This document shows positions 10,009-18,701 of a DNA stretch of 64,000 nucleotides, piece after piece; the first letter of the stretch is position 1; each line of letters begins with the position of its first letter. A program made the position numbers and the translations under genes. Origin of the DNA: Candidatus Pelagibacter sp. IMCC9063 (GTDB taxonomy: Bacteria > Pseudomonadota > Alphaproteobacteria > Pelagibacterales > Pelagibacteraceae); assembly GCF_000195085.1 (NCBI RefSeq), contig NC_015380.1, positions 544,001 through 608,000 of the forward strand, in the 5' to 3' direction. Below the pieces are notes generated by a model. That model saw only the letters and a list, made by a program, of their open reading frames with translations, was not told the origin of the DNA and did not search any database.

Positions 10009-13000
10009 TATAATTTTGTTGGTATCGGTTTTGTTTGATCAATATTATATTTTTTGAAAGCGTCTTGTGCAACTTTAGATGCTATTTTTTGTTCTTTTGC
10101 TAAAATACTCAAGGTATTTGCAACTATATATTCTTTATTAACCTCAAAGAAATCTCTTAATTTTTTTCTAGTATCACTTCTGCCGTATCCATCTGTTCCA
10201 AAAGCATAGTAACTTTCTTTGATATAAGGACTAATCTGTTCTGCATGAATTCTCATATAATCTGTTGCAGCAATGACAGGACCCGATCTTTCGTCCAAAC
10301 ATTTTTCTACAAAAGATTTCTGCTTTTCTTCAGTGGGGTTAAGTAGATTTTTTCTTTCAATTTCCATTCCATTTTTTTTCAACTCATTGAAGCTAGTTAC
10401 GCTCCATACATCAGAATCGACCCCATATTCATTGCTAAGAATTTCAGCTGCTTGCAACACTTCATTAAGAATAGTACCTGAACCCATGAGTTGAACTTTA
10501 GTTTTTCCCTGATTTTCGAATTTTTTTAACAAGTACATTCCTTGTAATACATCCTCTTTTTTTACATGATTTGGTAATTCAGGATGAATATAGTTTTCAT
10601 TCATGGTGGTAATATAATAAAAAATGTTTTCTTGTTTTTCATGCATTCTCTTCAAGCCATCTTCAACAATAATTGCAAGCTCATAAGCATAAGTGGGGTC
10701 ATAAGAAACACAATTTGGAATCATGGATGCCATAATTAAACTATGTCCATCTTGGTGTTGCAAGCCTTCTCCTGCTAATGTAGTTCTTCCAGCAGTTGCT
10801 CCTATTAAAAATCCTCTTGCTTGAGAATCTCCAGCAGCCCAAATGAGATCCATAACCCTTTGAAATCCAAACATAGAATAGAAAATATACAAAGGTAGCA
10901 TTTCAATATCGTGATTAGTGTAAGCTGTACCAGCTGCAATAAAAGAAGACATTGCACCGGCCTCATTAATACCCTCTTCTAAAACTTGTCCTTTTTTATC
11001 TTCCCTATAAGAACTTATTTGCTCAGAATCTACAGGTTCATATTTCTGACCTTCACTTGCATAAATTCCAACTTTTTGAAAAAATCCTTCCATACCAAAC
11101 GTTCTTGCCTCATCAGGTATAATGGGAACTAATCTAGCAGCTGTGTTTTTATCTCTTAATATTTTAGTAAGAATGGCGACCAAAGCCATGGTGGTTGAAA
11201 TTTGTCTTTCTCCAGACGACTTGTAAGAAGACTCAAATACAGATTTATCAATTTTAACAGGAGTAGCATTGGAAGATCTAGAAGGTATAGAGCCACCTAG
11301 AGATCTTCTTCTTTCTTTTAAATATTGAATTTCTTCTGATTTTTCATCAGGTTTATAAAATTCTAAATTCTCAACCTGCTTATTAGTCAATGGAATATCA
11401 AACCTATCTCTAAAGTAGAACATGTCATCTAGTCCTAATTTTTTTTGTTGGTGAGTGGTATTGATACTCTCTCCAGATTTACCCATCCCATAACCTTTAA
11501 TTGTCTTTGTTAAAATTACAGAAGGTTGTCCTTTATGTTTTGTGGCAGAGTCGTAAGCTGCATATACTTTGTTTGGGTCATGTCCTCCACGATTTAGACG
11601 CCATATATCCGAATCTGACATATTGGAAACTAGATTCGTTAATTCAGGGTATTTACCAAAAAAATTTTCTCTCACATAGGCACCACCCTTTGCCTTAAAC
11701 GCCTGGTATTCACCATCAACACACTCGTTCATTCTTTTCATTAGAAGACCTGATTTGTCTGCTTTTAACAAAGAATCCCAATACGATCCCCAAATTACTT
11801 TAATAACATTCCAGCCTGCACCTCTAAAAGTACCTTCTAGCTCCTGAATAATTTTTCCATTTCCACGGACAGGACCATCTAATCTTTGCAAATTACAATT
11901 AACAACAAAGATTAAATTATCTAATTTTTCTCTAGTGGCTAAACCAATTGCCCCTAAGGTTTCCACTTCATCCGTTTCTCCATCTCCAATAAAACACCAG
12001 ACTTTTCTATCTTGATGTGGAATCAGGCCTCTGTTTTCTAAATACTTCATAAACCTTGCTTGATAGATGGCTGTGATTGGACCAAGACCCATAGAGACAG
12101 TTGGAAACTGCCAGTAGTTTGGCATTAACCAAGGATGTGGATAGGAAGACAAGCCTCCACCTTTAGCTTCTTGTCTAAAGCCAATTAATTGTTCTTCAGA
12201 AATTCTTCCTTCAAGAAAAGATCTTGCATACATCCCAGGAGCAGCATGACCTTGATAGTAAATCATATCACCTAAAAAATTTTCATTTTTAGCTCTCCAA
12301 AAATGATTGCATCCAACATCATACAAAGTGGCAGCTGAAGCAAAAGTTGCAATATGCCCACCAAGTTCAGAAGAGACCTTGTTTGCTCTTACTACCATTG
12401 CAGCAGCATTCCATCTAACTAGAGATCTTATTTTTTTTTCAATTTCTTGGTTTCCTGGAGACTTTGCTTCTAGCTCTGTGGGAATAGTATTTACGTAAGG
12501 TGTTTTTTGAGTAAATGGAATAGTGGATCCAGCAATATACGCCTGATCAATTAATTGGGTTAATAAATAGTGAGCTCGTTCTGCCCCATCTCTTTTAACC
12601 ACTCCTTCCAAAGACTCAATCCATTCATTTGTTTCTTCAGGATCAATATCTTTACTGTTGGGTATTCCAGTATAAATTTTTTGGTTTTTAATTTCAATTC
12701 TTGGAGCTCTAGCTGTAGTTTTAGTCGAGACTGGATCAATCAATTTCTCTTTTTGATTATGTTCTACTTTTAAAACTTGATCTCGGCTTTCTGCAGTTCC
12801 TATTATACTTCCTTTAGAAACCTTATCTCCAACTTTTATTTTTATTTCTTTAACAATTCCAGAAATTGGAGACGGAACTTCCATGCTTGATTTGTCACTT
12901 TCTAGTGTAATGATAGGATCGCCTTTTTTAATTTCATTTCCCTGTTTTACAAGAACTTCTATAATTTCAATCTCTTTAAAGTCACCAATGTCCGGCACTT

Positions 13001-13352
13001 GAATTTCAACAATTCCAGATGAAGATTCTTGCGTTAAATTTTCTTCAGCATCTCTAATAATTCTTTCTGTTTCGGGTAAGACCTTCTCTGCGAGTGTAGA
13101 CTTGCTTTCAGCTTCACCCTCAATACCCATAAAGCCAACTAAATCACCTTGAGAAATTTTATCTCCAACTTTGATTTTTAGCTCAGATATTGTTCCAGAA
13201 AAGGGTGAGGGTACTTCCACACTTGATTTATCACTTTCAAGAGTGATGATAGGATCATTTTTATTAATTTGATCGCCTTCTTTCACCAACACTTCGATTA
13301 TTTCTACATTTTTAAAATCACCAATGTCAGGAACTCTAATTTCAGTACTCAT
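10008..13352 (-). CDS. aceE: Pyruvate dehydrogenase E1, homodimeric type, with two N-terminal lipoyl domains
   Basis: A 1114-residue fusion. Residues 1-78 and about 115-190 are two lipoyl domains, each with 'ESDKSS' around the lipoyl-lysine (K42 and K154). From about residue 235 to the end is a complete AceE-type thiamine-diphosphate E1 of ~880 residues, with 'GHAAPGMYARSFLEGR', the ThDP motif 'CFIGDGETDEVE...NLIFVVNCNLQRLDGPVRGNGK' region (shown in parts) and 'GEGLQHQDGHS'. It decarboxylates pyruvate and acetylates lipoyl arms. The ATG at 13352 is chosen because the lipoyl fold starts there; an in-frame TTG lies 33 bases upstream. Standard AceE lacks lipoyl domains, so the fusion is unusual. 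Confidence 0.95.
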   Translation of the reverse strand: MSTEIRVPDIGDFKNVEIIEVLVKEGDQINKNDPIITLESDKSSVEVPSPFSGTISELKIKVGDKISQGDLVGFMGIEGEAESKSTLAEKVLPETERIIRDAEENLTQESSSGIVEIQVPDIGDFKEIEIIEVLVKQGNEIKKGDPIITLESDKSSMEVPSPISGIVKEIKIKVGDKVSKGSIIGTAESRDQVLKVEHNQKEKLIDPVSTKTTARAPRIEIKNQKIYTGIPNSKDIDPEETNEWIESLEGVVKRDGAERAHYLLTQLIDQAYIAGSTIPFTQKTPYVNTIPTELEAKSPGNQEIEKKIRSLVRWNAAAMVVRANKVSSELGGHIATFASAATLYDVGCNHFWRAKNENFLGDMIYYQGHAAPGMYARSFLEGRISEEQLIGFRQEAKGGGLSSYPHPWLMPNYWQFPTVSMGLGPITAIYQARFMKYLENRGLIPHQDRKVWCFIGDGETDEVETLGAIGLATREKLDNLIFVVNCNLQRLDGPVRGNGKIIQELEGTFRGAGWNVIKVIWGSYWDSLLKADKSGLLMKRMNECVDGEYQAFKAKGGAYVRENFFGKYPELTNLVSNMSDSDIWRLNRGGHDPNKVYAAYDSATKHKGQPSVILTKTIKGYGMGKSGESINTTHQQKKLGLDDMFYFRDRFDIPLTNKQVENLEFYKPDEKSEEIQYLKERRRSLGGSIPSRSSNATPVKIDKSVFESSYKSSGERQISTTMALVAILTKILRDKNTAARLVPIIPDEARTFGMEGFFQKVGIYASEGQKYEPVDSEQISSYREDKKGQVLEEGINEAGAMSSFIAAGTAYTNHDIEMLPLYIFYSMFGFQRVMDLIWAAGDSQARGFLIGATAGRTTLAGEGLQHQDGHSLIMASMIPNCVSYDPTYAYELAIIVEDGLKRMHEKQENIFYYITTMNENYIHPELPNHVKKEDVLQGMYLLKKFENQGKTKVQLMGSGTILNEVLQAAEILSNEYGVDSDVWSVTSFNELKKNGMEIERKNLLNPTEEKQKSFVEKCLDERSGPVIAATDYMRIHAEQISPYIKESYYAFGTDGYGRSDTRKKLRDFFEVNKEYIVANTLSILAKEQKIASKVAQDAFKKYNIDQTKPIPTKL

Positions 13353-13465
13353 AAGATCATGGTTGTTTATTAATTTATTAAGCAACTGTAAATGCTTTAA
13401 AAGCTACAGCTATATTAGCAAATTTACTTTGAGTTGGGTATTAATTGCTTATATATAAGGCATTC

Positions 13466-14908
13466 ATGTATCAAAATTTTGGACAATTTATAGATGGCAA
13501 ATGGACACCTTCTTCGGATGAGGGCGTTTATGAAGTGGTAAACCCTTCGAATGAAGAAATTTTAGGTAATGCCTCAAAAGCCACAAGCAAAGATGTCGAG
13601 CAAGCCCTGCATTCTGCAAAAAAAGGATTGGAGATATGGAAAAAGACTCCTGCTTGGGAGCGTTCTGCAAAAATAAGAAAAATTGCCGATTTAATTAGAG
13701 ACAAGAAAGATATTATTGCCAATTGGATCGCATTAGAAGTGGGGAAGCCTTTTGCCCAAGGACAGGGCGAAGCGATGGGAGCAGCAGATATTTTTGAATG
13801 GAATGCGGAAGAAACAAAAAGAATTTACGGGCAAATTGTAGAAAGTAGGTTTGCAGATACTAGAGTTCAAATTAAATATGAACCTGTAGGAGTAGTTGCT
13901 GCTTTAACACCATGGAATTTTCCAACTATTTTAGCTGCGAGAAAAATATCTACAGCTTTGGCTGCTGGATGTTCAGTTATTTGCAAGCCTGATATGGTTA
14001 CCCCAGGCTCTGTCATGCAACTAGTTGATATAGCAAGAGAAGCAGGAATTCCTGCTGGTGTAGTAAATTTGTTGTCAGGAGATCCTGCTTCTATTTCTTC
14101 TCAGCTTCTATCATCAGATATTGTAAAAAAAATATCGATCACAGGATCTACAAGAGTGGGAAAAATAATTTTAAAACAAGCTGCAGAAAAAGTACAAAGA
14201 GTTACGATGGAACTTAGTGGTCACGCACCTTTTATTGTTCATGATGATGCCAATATACAAAAAGCAACTGATATGGCCATCATGGCAAAATACCGAAATA
14301 CTGGACAGGTTTGTATTTCTCCTAGTAGATTTTTTATTCACGAAAGTAAAAAAGAAGAATTTACAAAATTATTTGTAGAAAAAACATTAAAACTAAAAAT
14401 AGGAAGTGGACTAGATAAGAATACCGACCTAGGTCCAATCACTACCCAAAAAAGATTAAACGAAATTGAGGAGCTAGTAGAGCATACTAAAAAAGAAGGG
14501 GCTAAAATTTTGTGTGGAGGGAAACGACCTGCAGAATTTAACAAAGGTTATTTTTATGAAGCTACAGTTTTTGATAATGTAAAAGATGATTTTAAAATTA
14601 TGACCACTGAACCTTTTGGCCCCCTGTCTCCAATTCTTTCTTTTAAAGATTTTGATGAAGTAATTGAAAGGGCTAATAATCATGACGCAGGCTTAGCCGC
14701 TTATGTAGCTACTAGCTCTATGGAGAAAGCACACAAAACTTCAGATGCCCTGGAAACAGGAATGGTTGCAATCAACACTCCATTTGTTGCTTTTGCAGAA
14801 ACTCCATTCGGAGGAATTAAGCAAAGTGGCTACGGCAGAGAAGGTGGTTCGGAAGCAATTAAGGATTATCTTAACATCAAGTATACACACCTAGGTATTT
14901 CAGGCTAA
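13466..14908 (+). CDS. NAD(P)-dependent aldehyde dehydrogenase, succinate-semialdehyde dehydrogenase-like
   Basis: This 480-residue aldehyde dehydrogenase oxidises an aldehyde to the acid. 'TPWNFP' forms the cofactor pocket, 'ITGSTRVGK' the Rossmann loop, 'ELSGHAPFIV' holds the general-base Glu region, and 'NTGQVCISPSRF' carries the nucleophilic Cys. Sequence style resembles GabD, but substrate cannot be fixed from sequence. The ATG at 13466 follows an AAGG motif; an upstream ATG would add seven residues. The stop directly abuts the next start (TAA-ATG), so it is an operon with the hydroxyacid dehydrogenase. Divergent from the PDH operon. Confidence 0.88.
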   Translation: MYQNFGQFIDGKWTPSSDEGVYEVVNPSNEEILGNASKATSKDVEQALHSAKKGLEIWKKTPAWERSAKIRKIADLIRDKKDIIANWIALEVGKPFAQGQGEAMGAADIFEWNAEETKRIYGQIVESRFADTRVQIKYEPVGVVAALTPWNFPTILAARKISTALAAGCSVICKPDMVTPGSVMQLVDIAREAGIPAGVVNLLSGDPASISSQLLSSDIVKKISITGSTRVGKIILKQAAEKVQRVTMELSGHAPFIVHDDANIQKATDMAIMAKYRNTGQVCISPSRFFIHESKKEEFTKLFVEKTLKLKIGSGLDKNTDLGPITTQKRLNEIEELVEHTKKEGAKILCGGKRPAEFNKGYFYEATVFDNVKDDFKIMTTEPFGPLSPILSFKDFDEVIERANNHDAGLAAYVATSSMEKAHKTSDALETGMVAINTPFVAFAETPFGGIKQSGYGREGGSEAIKDYLNIKYTHLGISG

Positions 14909-15793
14909 ATGCCAGATCCAAAAATCAATGTAGCGTTTATCGGTACAGGATTGATGGGCTTGCCTATGGTTAAAAACCTTTCTAAAGGCGGCTATAAGAT
15001 TAAGGCTTTTAATAGGACTCTATCTAAAATGGATGAGCTAAAGAATAACAATAATATTATTATCTGTAGTTCTTTAAATGAGGCAATAACAGATGCTACT
15101 GTAATTATAACATCATTACCGGACGATGATTCTGTTGAAAAAATAATTAACGAAATTATTAACAAAGACCTACTGAATCAGGAAAGTATATTTATAGACA
15201 CAAGTTCTACAGAGTACGCGAGTGCAAAAAAATTTTATAATATTTTAAAAGAAAAAAAAATAAACTTTCTAGATGCCCCTATTTCAGGAGGACCTGAGGG
15301 AGCCAAATCAGCTAGCTTAGCAATTATGGTTGGAGGTGATAACGAAATATTTGATAGAGTAAAAGATATTTTAAAAACTATGGGCAATCCTACATTAGTT
15401 GGACCAGCAGGAAGTGGGCAGGTAGCAAAACTATGTAACCAAATTATTGTCGGAGTAACTATAGGAGCTGTTGCAGAAGCTATTATTCTTTGTGAAAAAG
15501 TTGGAGCCAATCCAGAAAATTTTATTAAAGCAGTAGCGGGAGGATTTGCAGATAGTAAAATATTGCAAAATCATGGTTCAAGAATGATAGAAAAAGATTT
15601 TGCGCCAAGAGGAAAGTCTATTACTCATTTAAAGGATATGAATAATATTTTAAAGTGCGCAGAAGATGTAAGTGTGAATCTTCCTATCTCCAAACTTATT
15701 CAAAGTATGTATCAAAGCATAGTAGATCGAGGGCTAGGCAACGATGATCATTGTGCTCTTTATAAAGAAATCCTAGAAAAGAATAAAAAATAG
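14909..15793 (+). CDS. 3-hydroxyisobutyrate dehydrogenase family NAD(P) oxidoreductase
   Basis: This 294-residue beta-hydroxyacid dehydrogenase (MmsB/GarR/GHB reductase family) has the Rossmann motif 'FIGTGLMGLPMVKNL', the substrate motif 'FLDAPISGGPEGAKSASLAI' and the catalytic-lysine helix 'GSGQVAKLCNQIIVG'. It interconverts a small hydroxyacid and its semialdehyde. Paired with an aldehyde dehydrogenase it could form a two-step route from a hydroxyacid (for example 4-hydroxybutyrate or 3-hydroxyisobutyrate) to the dicarboxylate or CoA level; which one is inference. It starts directly after the upstream stop. Confidence 0.9.
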   Translation: MPDPKINVAFIGTGLMGLPMVKNLSKGGYKIKAFNRTLSKMDELKNNNNIIICSSLNEAITDATVIITSLPDDDSVEKIINEIINKDLLNQESIFIDTSSTEYASAKKFYNILKEKKINFLDAPISGGPEGAKSASLAIMVGGDNEIFDRVKDILKTMGNPTLVGPAGSGQVAKLCNQIIVGVTIGAVAEAIILCEKVGANPENFIKAVAGGFADSKILQNHGSRMIEKDFAPRGKSITHLKDMNNILKCAEDVSVNLPISKLIQSMYQSIVDRGLGNDDHCALYKEILEKNKK

Positions 15794-15796
15794 TTT

Positions 15797-15872
15797 TGGT
15801 GCCCACAACCAGAATCGAACTGATGACCCCGTCCTTACCATGGACGTGCTCTACCAACTGAGCTATGTGGGC
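15797..15872 (-). tRNA. tRNA-Thr(GGT)
   Basis: 76 bases on the minus strand. The acceptor GCCCACA pairs with the 3' strand with one G-U wobble, followed by A73 and encoded CCA. The anticodon loop ATGGTAA sits between CGTCC and GGACG and gives anticodon GGT. The T loop is TTCGATT. It starts four bases after the convergent dehydrogenase gene. Confidence 0.97.
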
Positions 15873-15989
15873 TTCTTTGTGACTTTTTAAATTTATAATA
15901 GGTTTTTACAACTTTTTTATTTGAGAGCGCCTGAAATAAGTCTTTTTTTAAGCTAATGCTGATCGCATTTGTATTTTAAATGTACATCT

Positions 15990-16205
15990 ATGAAAAAAAT
16001 ATCACTTATATTTGTTATGTTTGCTCTAATTGCGCTAACTAACTGCACAACCCATACTGTTAAACTAGGAAAAAAATGTACTCAAATTGCTAGTGACAGT
16101 ACATATGAAAAATCATTTGTTTGGGTTGTTAAAAAAGAAACCGTTTCTGCTTTTGACAAGAAAATAAACAAAAGCAATTGCTCAAAAATTGAAGGAAAAG
16201 CGTAG
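15990..16205 (+). CDS. Small lipoprotein of unknown function
   Basis: A 71-residue protein with a lipoprotein signal: 'MKKISLIF' n-region, a hydrophobic core, and lipobox 'LTNC' at residues 18-21. The mature part has two further cysteines and 'KSFVWVVKKETVSAFDKKI'. The ATG at 15990 is preferred over one 21 bases upstream because the signal peptide begins there. No family is recognised. It stands alone between tRNA-Thr and the cold-shock gene. The 117 bases before it hold no gene. Confidence 0.7.
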   Translation: MKKISLIFVMFALIALTNCTTHTVKLGKKCTQIASDSTYEKSFVWVVKKETVSAFDKKINKSNCSKIEGKA

Positions 16206-16240
16206 GAATTTTTTTAATAAAAAAAACAAAACAAGAATTC

Positions 16241-16270
16241 TTGACAAAAATAGTGCTCATCTATTAAAAT
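16241..16270 (+). promoter_or_regulatory. Sigma-70-type promoter of the cold-shock gene
   Basis: TTGACA at 16241-16246 and TAAAAT at 16265-16270 are separated by 18 bases, a near-consensus housekeeping promoter. Transcription would start near 16277 and leave a 5' leader of about 45 bases before the cspA-like ATG at 16324. Confidence 0.65.
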
Positions 16271-16323
16271 ATTACCAACATTTAGATTGTATTTAAATGT
16301 CTTAATAATAATAGAAAGTTAAA

Positions 16324-16530
16324 ATGAGCATAAAAGGAAAAGTAAAATGGTTCAATGGCTCAAAAGGTTATGGATTTATTGAAAGAGATGACAAAGAAAA
16401 AGACGTTTTTGTTCACATGTCAGCAGTAAAAGATTCTGGCGTTGATTATTTAGATGAAGGAGATGTTCTTTCTTTTGATATCGAAGATGGGCAAAAGGGT
16501 CCATCTGCTGTAAACTTAAAAAAAGAATAG
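16324..16530 (+). CDS. cspA: Cold-shock domain protein (CspA family)
   Basis: A 68-residue single cold-shock domain that binds single-stranded RNA and DNA. RNP1 'KGYGFIER' and RNP2 'DVFVHMSA' are intact and the N-terminal '[14 protein letters not shown]' is canonical. Length is normal for the family. It has its own promoter upstream. A 9-bp A/T stem spans its stop codon, and a short conserved basic protein gene follows 35 bases later, so partial read-through is possible. Confidence 0.95.
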   Translation: MSIKGKVKWFNGSKGYGFIERDDKEKDVFVHMSAVKDSGVDYLDEGDVLSFDIEDGQKGPSAVNLKKE

Positions 16531-16539
16531 TTTTTTAAG
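16515..16539 (+). terminator. Hairpin over the cspA stop codon
   Basis: CTTAAAAAA at 16515-16523 and TTTTTTAAG at 16531-16539 form a perfect 9-bp inverted repeat with a 7-base loop containing the stop codon. It may slow or partly end transcription after the cold-shock gene. The stem is mostly A-T, so function is uncertain. Confidence 0.35.
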
Positions 16540-16565
16540 AAATATTAGTTTTGGGAGGCTCTGCC

Positions 16566-16766
16566 ATGGGTATTCATTATGATTATAAATCTAAGCGTGG
16601 TGAGAGAGCAATGTTAAAAGAAGCAAAGAAAAAAGACCGTCTTGCTTTAAAAAAGGCAAAAAGAGCCCCTACTAATATTGTAGAAAAAAAAATTGAAGAA
16701 TCTTCTGAAATGCATGATATTAGTAAGCCAATCACTCTTGATGATTTAACTAACCCTAATAAATAA
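16566..16766 (+). CDS. Small basic conserved-looking protein, function unknown
   Basis: A 66-residue protein starting 'MGIHYDYKSKRGERAMLKEA'. The ATG at 16566 is chosen because a strong GGGAGG lies at 16553-16558, eight bases before it; the in-frame TTG at 16551 would fall on that site. The first half is a lysine/arginine-rich helix, and the second half is more acidic. No catalytic motif is seen. It sits between the cold-shock gene and the dcd-murA group. The strong ribosome site supports real translation. Confidence 0.7.
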   Translation: MGIHYDYKSKRGERAMLKEAKKKDRLALKKAKRAPTNIVEKKIEESSEMHDISKPITLDDLTNPNK

Positions 16767-16783
16767 TTAATAATATTTTTCTG

Positions 16784-16897
16784 ATGGTTAATGAGACTAA
16801 AAATAAGAAACTTGCTAATGCGTTAAAAGAAAACTTAAAAAAAAGAAAAGATTTTCAAAAGAAAGAGAAAGAAAAAAATGAGCGTACTGTCGGATAA
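16784..16897 (+). CDS. Very small basic protein upstream of dcd (37 residues)
   Basis: The frame ATG 16784 to TAA 16895-16897 encodes '[20 protein letters not shown]' followed by a lysine-rich tail. The '[13 protein letters not shown]' core resembles a short helical protein that many alphaproteobacteria encode just upstream of murA-region genes ('LAxALKxNLxxRKxQ' pattern, from memory). It overlaps the dcd start by 20 bases, which suggests coupling. Function is unknown; a basic helix that binds RNA or a protein partner is only a guess. Confidence 0.6.
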   Translation: MVNETKNKKLANALKENLKKRKDFQKKEKEKNERTVG

Positions 16898-17432
16898 ATG
16901 GATTAAAAAAATGTCTCTTGAAAAAGAGATGATAGCCCCATTTGTAGAAAATCAAAATAGAGGGGACAATATTTCTTTTGGACTTTCTTCTTATGGTTAT
17001 GATGCTAGAGTTTCTAATGAATTTAAAATTTTTACCAATGTGCACTCTACGGTAGTAGATCCCAAAAATTTTTCTCAAGAAAGCTTTGTTACTAAAAAAG
17101 AAGATGTTTGTATCATCCCTCCTAACTCTTTTGTTTTGGCGAGTACTGTAGAGTATTTTAAAATACCAAGAGATGTCCTTGTCATTTGTCTTGGCAAAAG
17201 TACATATGCAAGATGTGGAATTATTGTCAATGTCACTCCTCTTGAGCCAGAGTGGGAAGGTCACGTTACATTAGAATTCTCTAATACAACGCCTTTACCA
17301 GCTAAAATTTATGCAAATGAAGGTGCTTGTCAGTTTATCTTTTTAAAAGGAGATCAATCCCCAGAAGTTTCATACGCCGATAGGAAAGGCAAGTACATGA
17401 AGCAACTAGGAGTTACCCTTCCAAAAGTTTAA
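16878..17432 (+). CDS. dcd: dCTP deaminase
   Basis: A 184-residue trimeric enzyme that deaminates dCTP to dUTP in thymidylate supply. The motifs '[13 protein letters not shown]', '[24 protein letters not shown]' (given in two parts: '[10 protein letters not shown]' and '[15 protein letters not shown]') and 'EGACQFIF' are those of Dcd, including the catalytic Glu and the nucleotide-binding Ser/Arg residues. Length matches the family. The start overlaps the 37-residue gene by 20 bases, and murA follows after six bases. Confidence 0.97.
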   Translation: MSVLSDKWIKKMSLEKEMIAPFVENQNRGDNISFGLSSYGYDARVSNEFKIFTNVHSTVVDPKNFSQESFVTKKEDVCIIPPNSFVLASTVEYFKIPRDVLVICLGKSTYARCGIIVNVTPLEPEWEGHVTLEFSNTTPLPAKIYANEGACQFIFLKGDQSPEVSYADRKGKYMKQLGVTLPKV

Positions 17433-17438
17433 CCTTCA

Positions 17439-18701
17439 ATGAAACAACTAATTATTCAAGGGGGTAAAAAACTCTTTGGCACTATTAATATTTCAGGATC
17501 TAAAAATGCTTCCCTGCCCATTCTGGCAGCTACATTGCTCGTAGACGAAAAGATAACTTTAAAAAATATCCCGGATGTAAAAGATATTTCAACTATGATT
17601 AATTTATTGGAGAGTATTGGTAAAAAAATAAAGTTTTCAAATTCTAGAAATCAGATTGTTATAACTTCTAAAAAAAATAAAAAATTAATAGCACCATACA
17701 ATCTCGTTAAAACTATGAGAGCAGGTGTCTTGGTGTTAGGACCTTTGCTAGCAAAATATGGGCAGGCTAGAGTTTCTTTGCCAGGAGGATGCGCTATCGG
17801 ATCTAGGCCAGTTGACTTGCACATAGAGATGTTAAAAAAAATGGGTGCAAAAATTAAAATTGACAAAGGATATATCGTTGCAAAAGTAATTAAAAAACTA
17901 AAACCAAATAAATTAAAATTTGAATCTATATCGGTAGGAGCAACAGAGAATTTAATTATGGCTGCTACATTGTGCAAAGGAAAAACAACTATTAAAAACA
18001 TTGCAATTGAGCCTGAAATTATAGATTTGATAAATTTTTTAAACAAATCTGGGGCAAAAATATTTTTTAACTCAAAACGAATTATAACAATTGAAGGTGT
18101 TGAAAGTCTTAAGGGTAGCACTCACTCCATTATTCCAGACAGAATAGAAGCAGGAACATATGCGGTTGCAAGTCTTATTTCTAATGGAAAAATTACATTG
18201 AATAGAATTGACACAAAGGCAATGAAAAATATATTTGATGTTTTAAAATTATCAGGAGCCAAATTAAATTCTAATAAAAAAAACTCCGTCACAGTTTCTA
18301 GAAAAAAAATAAAATCATTAAACGCCAAAACGATTCCTTACCCTGGCTTTCCAACAGATATGCAAGCTCAGTTAATGAGCTTATTGTGCTTAGGTAACGG
18401 GAAATCTATTATCAAAGAAGATATTTTTGAAAATAGATTTTTGCATGTATCTGAGCTTAAAAGAATGGGTGCTAATATTAAAATAAAAAATAAAAGCGCA
18501 TATATACAGGGTATAAAAAATTTCACAGGAGCTGAAGTTATGGCAACAGATTTGAGAGCGTCTGTTTCCCTTGTTTTGGCTGGATTGGCTGCAAAAGGAA
18601 TTACCATTGTGAATAGAATTTATCATTTGGAAAGAGGTTATGAAGATTTGGTAAAAAAATTAAAGAAATGTGGAGCATCGATTATTACAAAGAATGTCTA
18701 A
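17439..18701 (+). CDS. murA: UDP-N-acetylglucosamine 1-carboxyvinyltransferase
   Basis: MurA adds enolpyruvate to UDP-GlcNAc in the first committed step of peptidoglycan synthesis in the cytoplasm. The 420 residues are full length. The N-terminal 'SGSKNASLPILAA' and the fosfomycin-target loop 'LPGGCAIGSRPVDLH' with its catalytic Cys are present, so the enzyme is predicted fosfomycin-sensitive. 'DRIEAGTYAVA', 'YPGFPTDMQAQ' and 'ATDLRASVSLVLAGL' are typical. Its stop overlaps the start of the DUF2948 gene. Confidence 0.98.
   Translation: MKQLIIQGGKKLFGTINISGSKNASLPILAATLLVDEKITLKNIPDVKDISTMINLLESIGKKIKFSNSRNQIVITSKKNKKLIAPYNLVKTMRAGVLVLGPLLAKYGQARVSLPGGCAIGSRPVDLHIEMLKKMGAKIKIDKGYIVAKVIKKLKPNKLKFESISVGATENLIMAATLCKGKTTIKNIAIEPEIIDLINFLNKSGAKIFFNSKRIITIEGVESLKGSTHSIIPDRIEAGTYAVASLISNGKITLNRIDTKAMKNIFDVLKLSGAKLNSNKKNSVTVSRKKIKSLNAKTIPYPGFPTDMQAQLMSLLCLGNGKSIIKEDIFENRFLHVSELKRMGANIKIKNKSAYIQGIKNFTGAEVMATDLRASVSLVLAGLAAKGITIVNRIYHLERGYEDLVKKLKKCGASIITKNV

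Noticed and set aside
16815-17264. 149-residue frame antisense to dcd
   Set aside because: It lies wholly opposite the conserved dcd gene, has low-complexity Phe/Arg content and no recognisable motif.
17651-18121. 156-residue frame antisense to murA
   Set aside because: Shadow of a conserved gene, with no start signal or family features.
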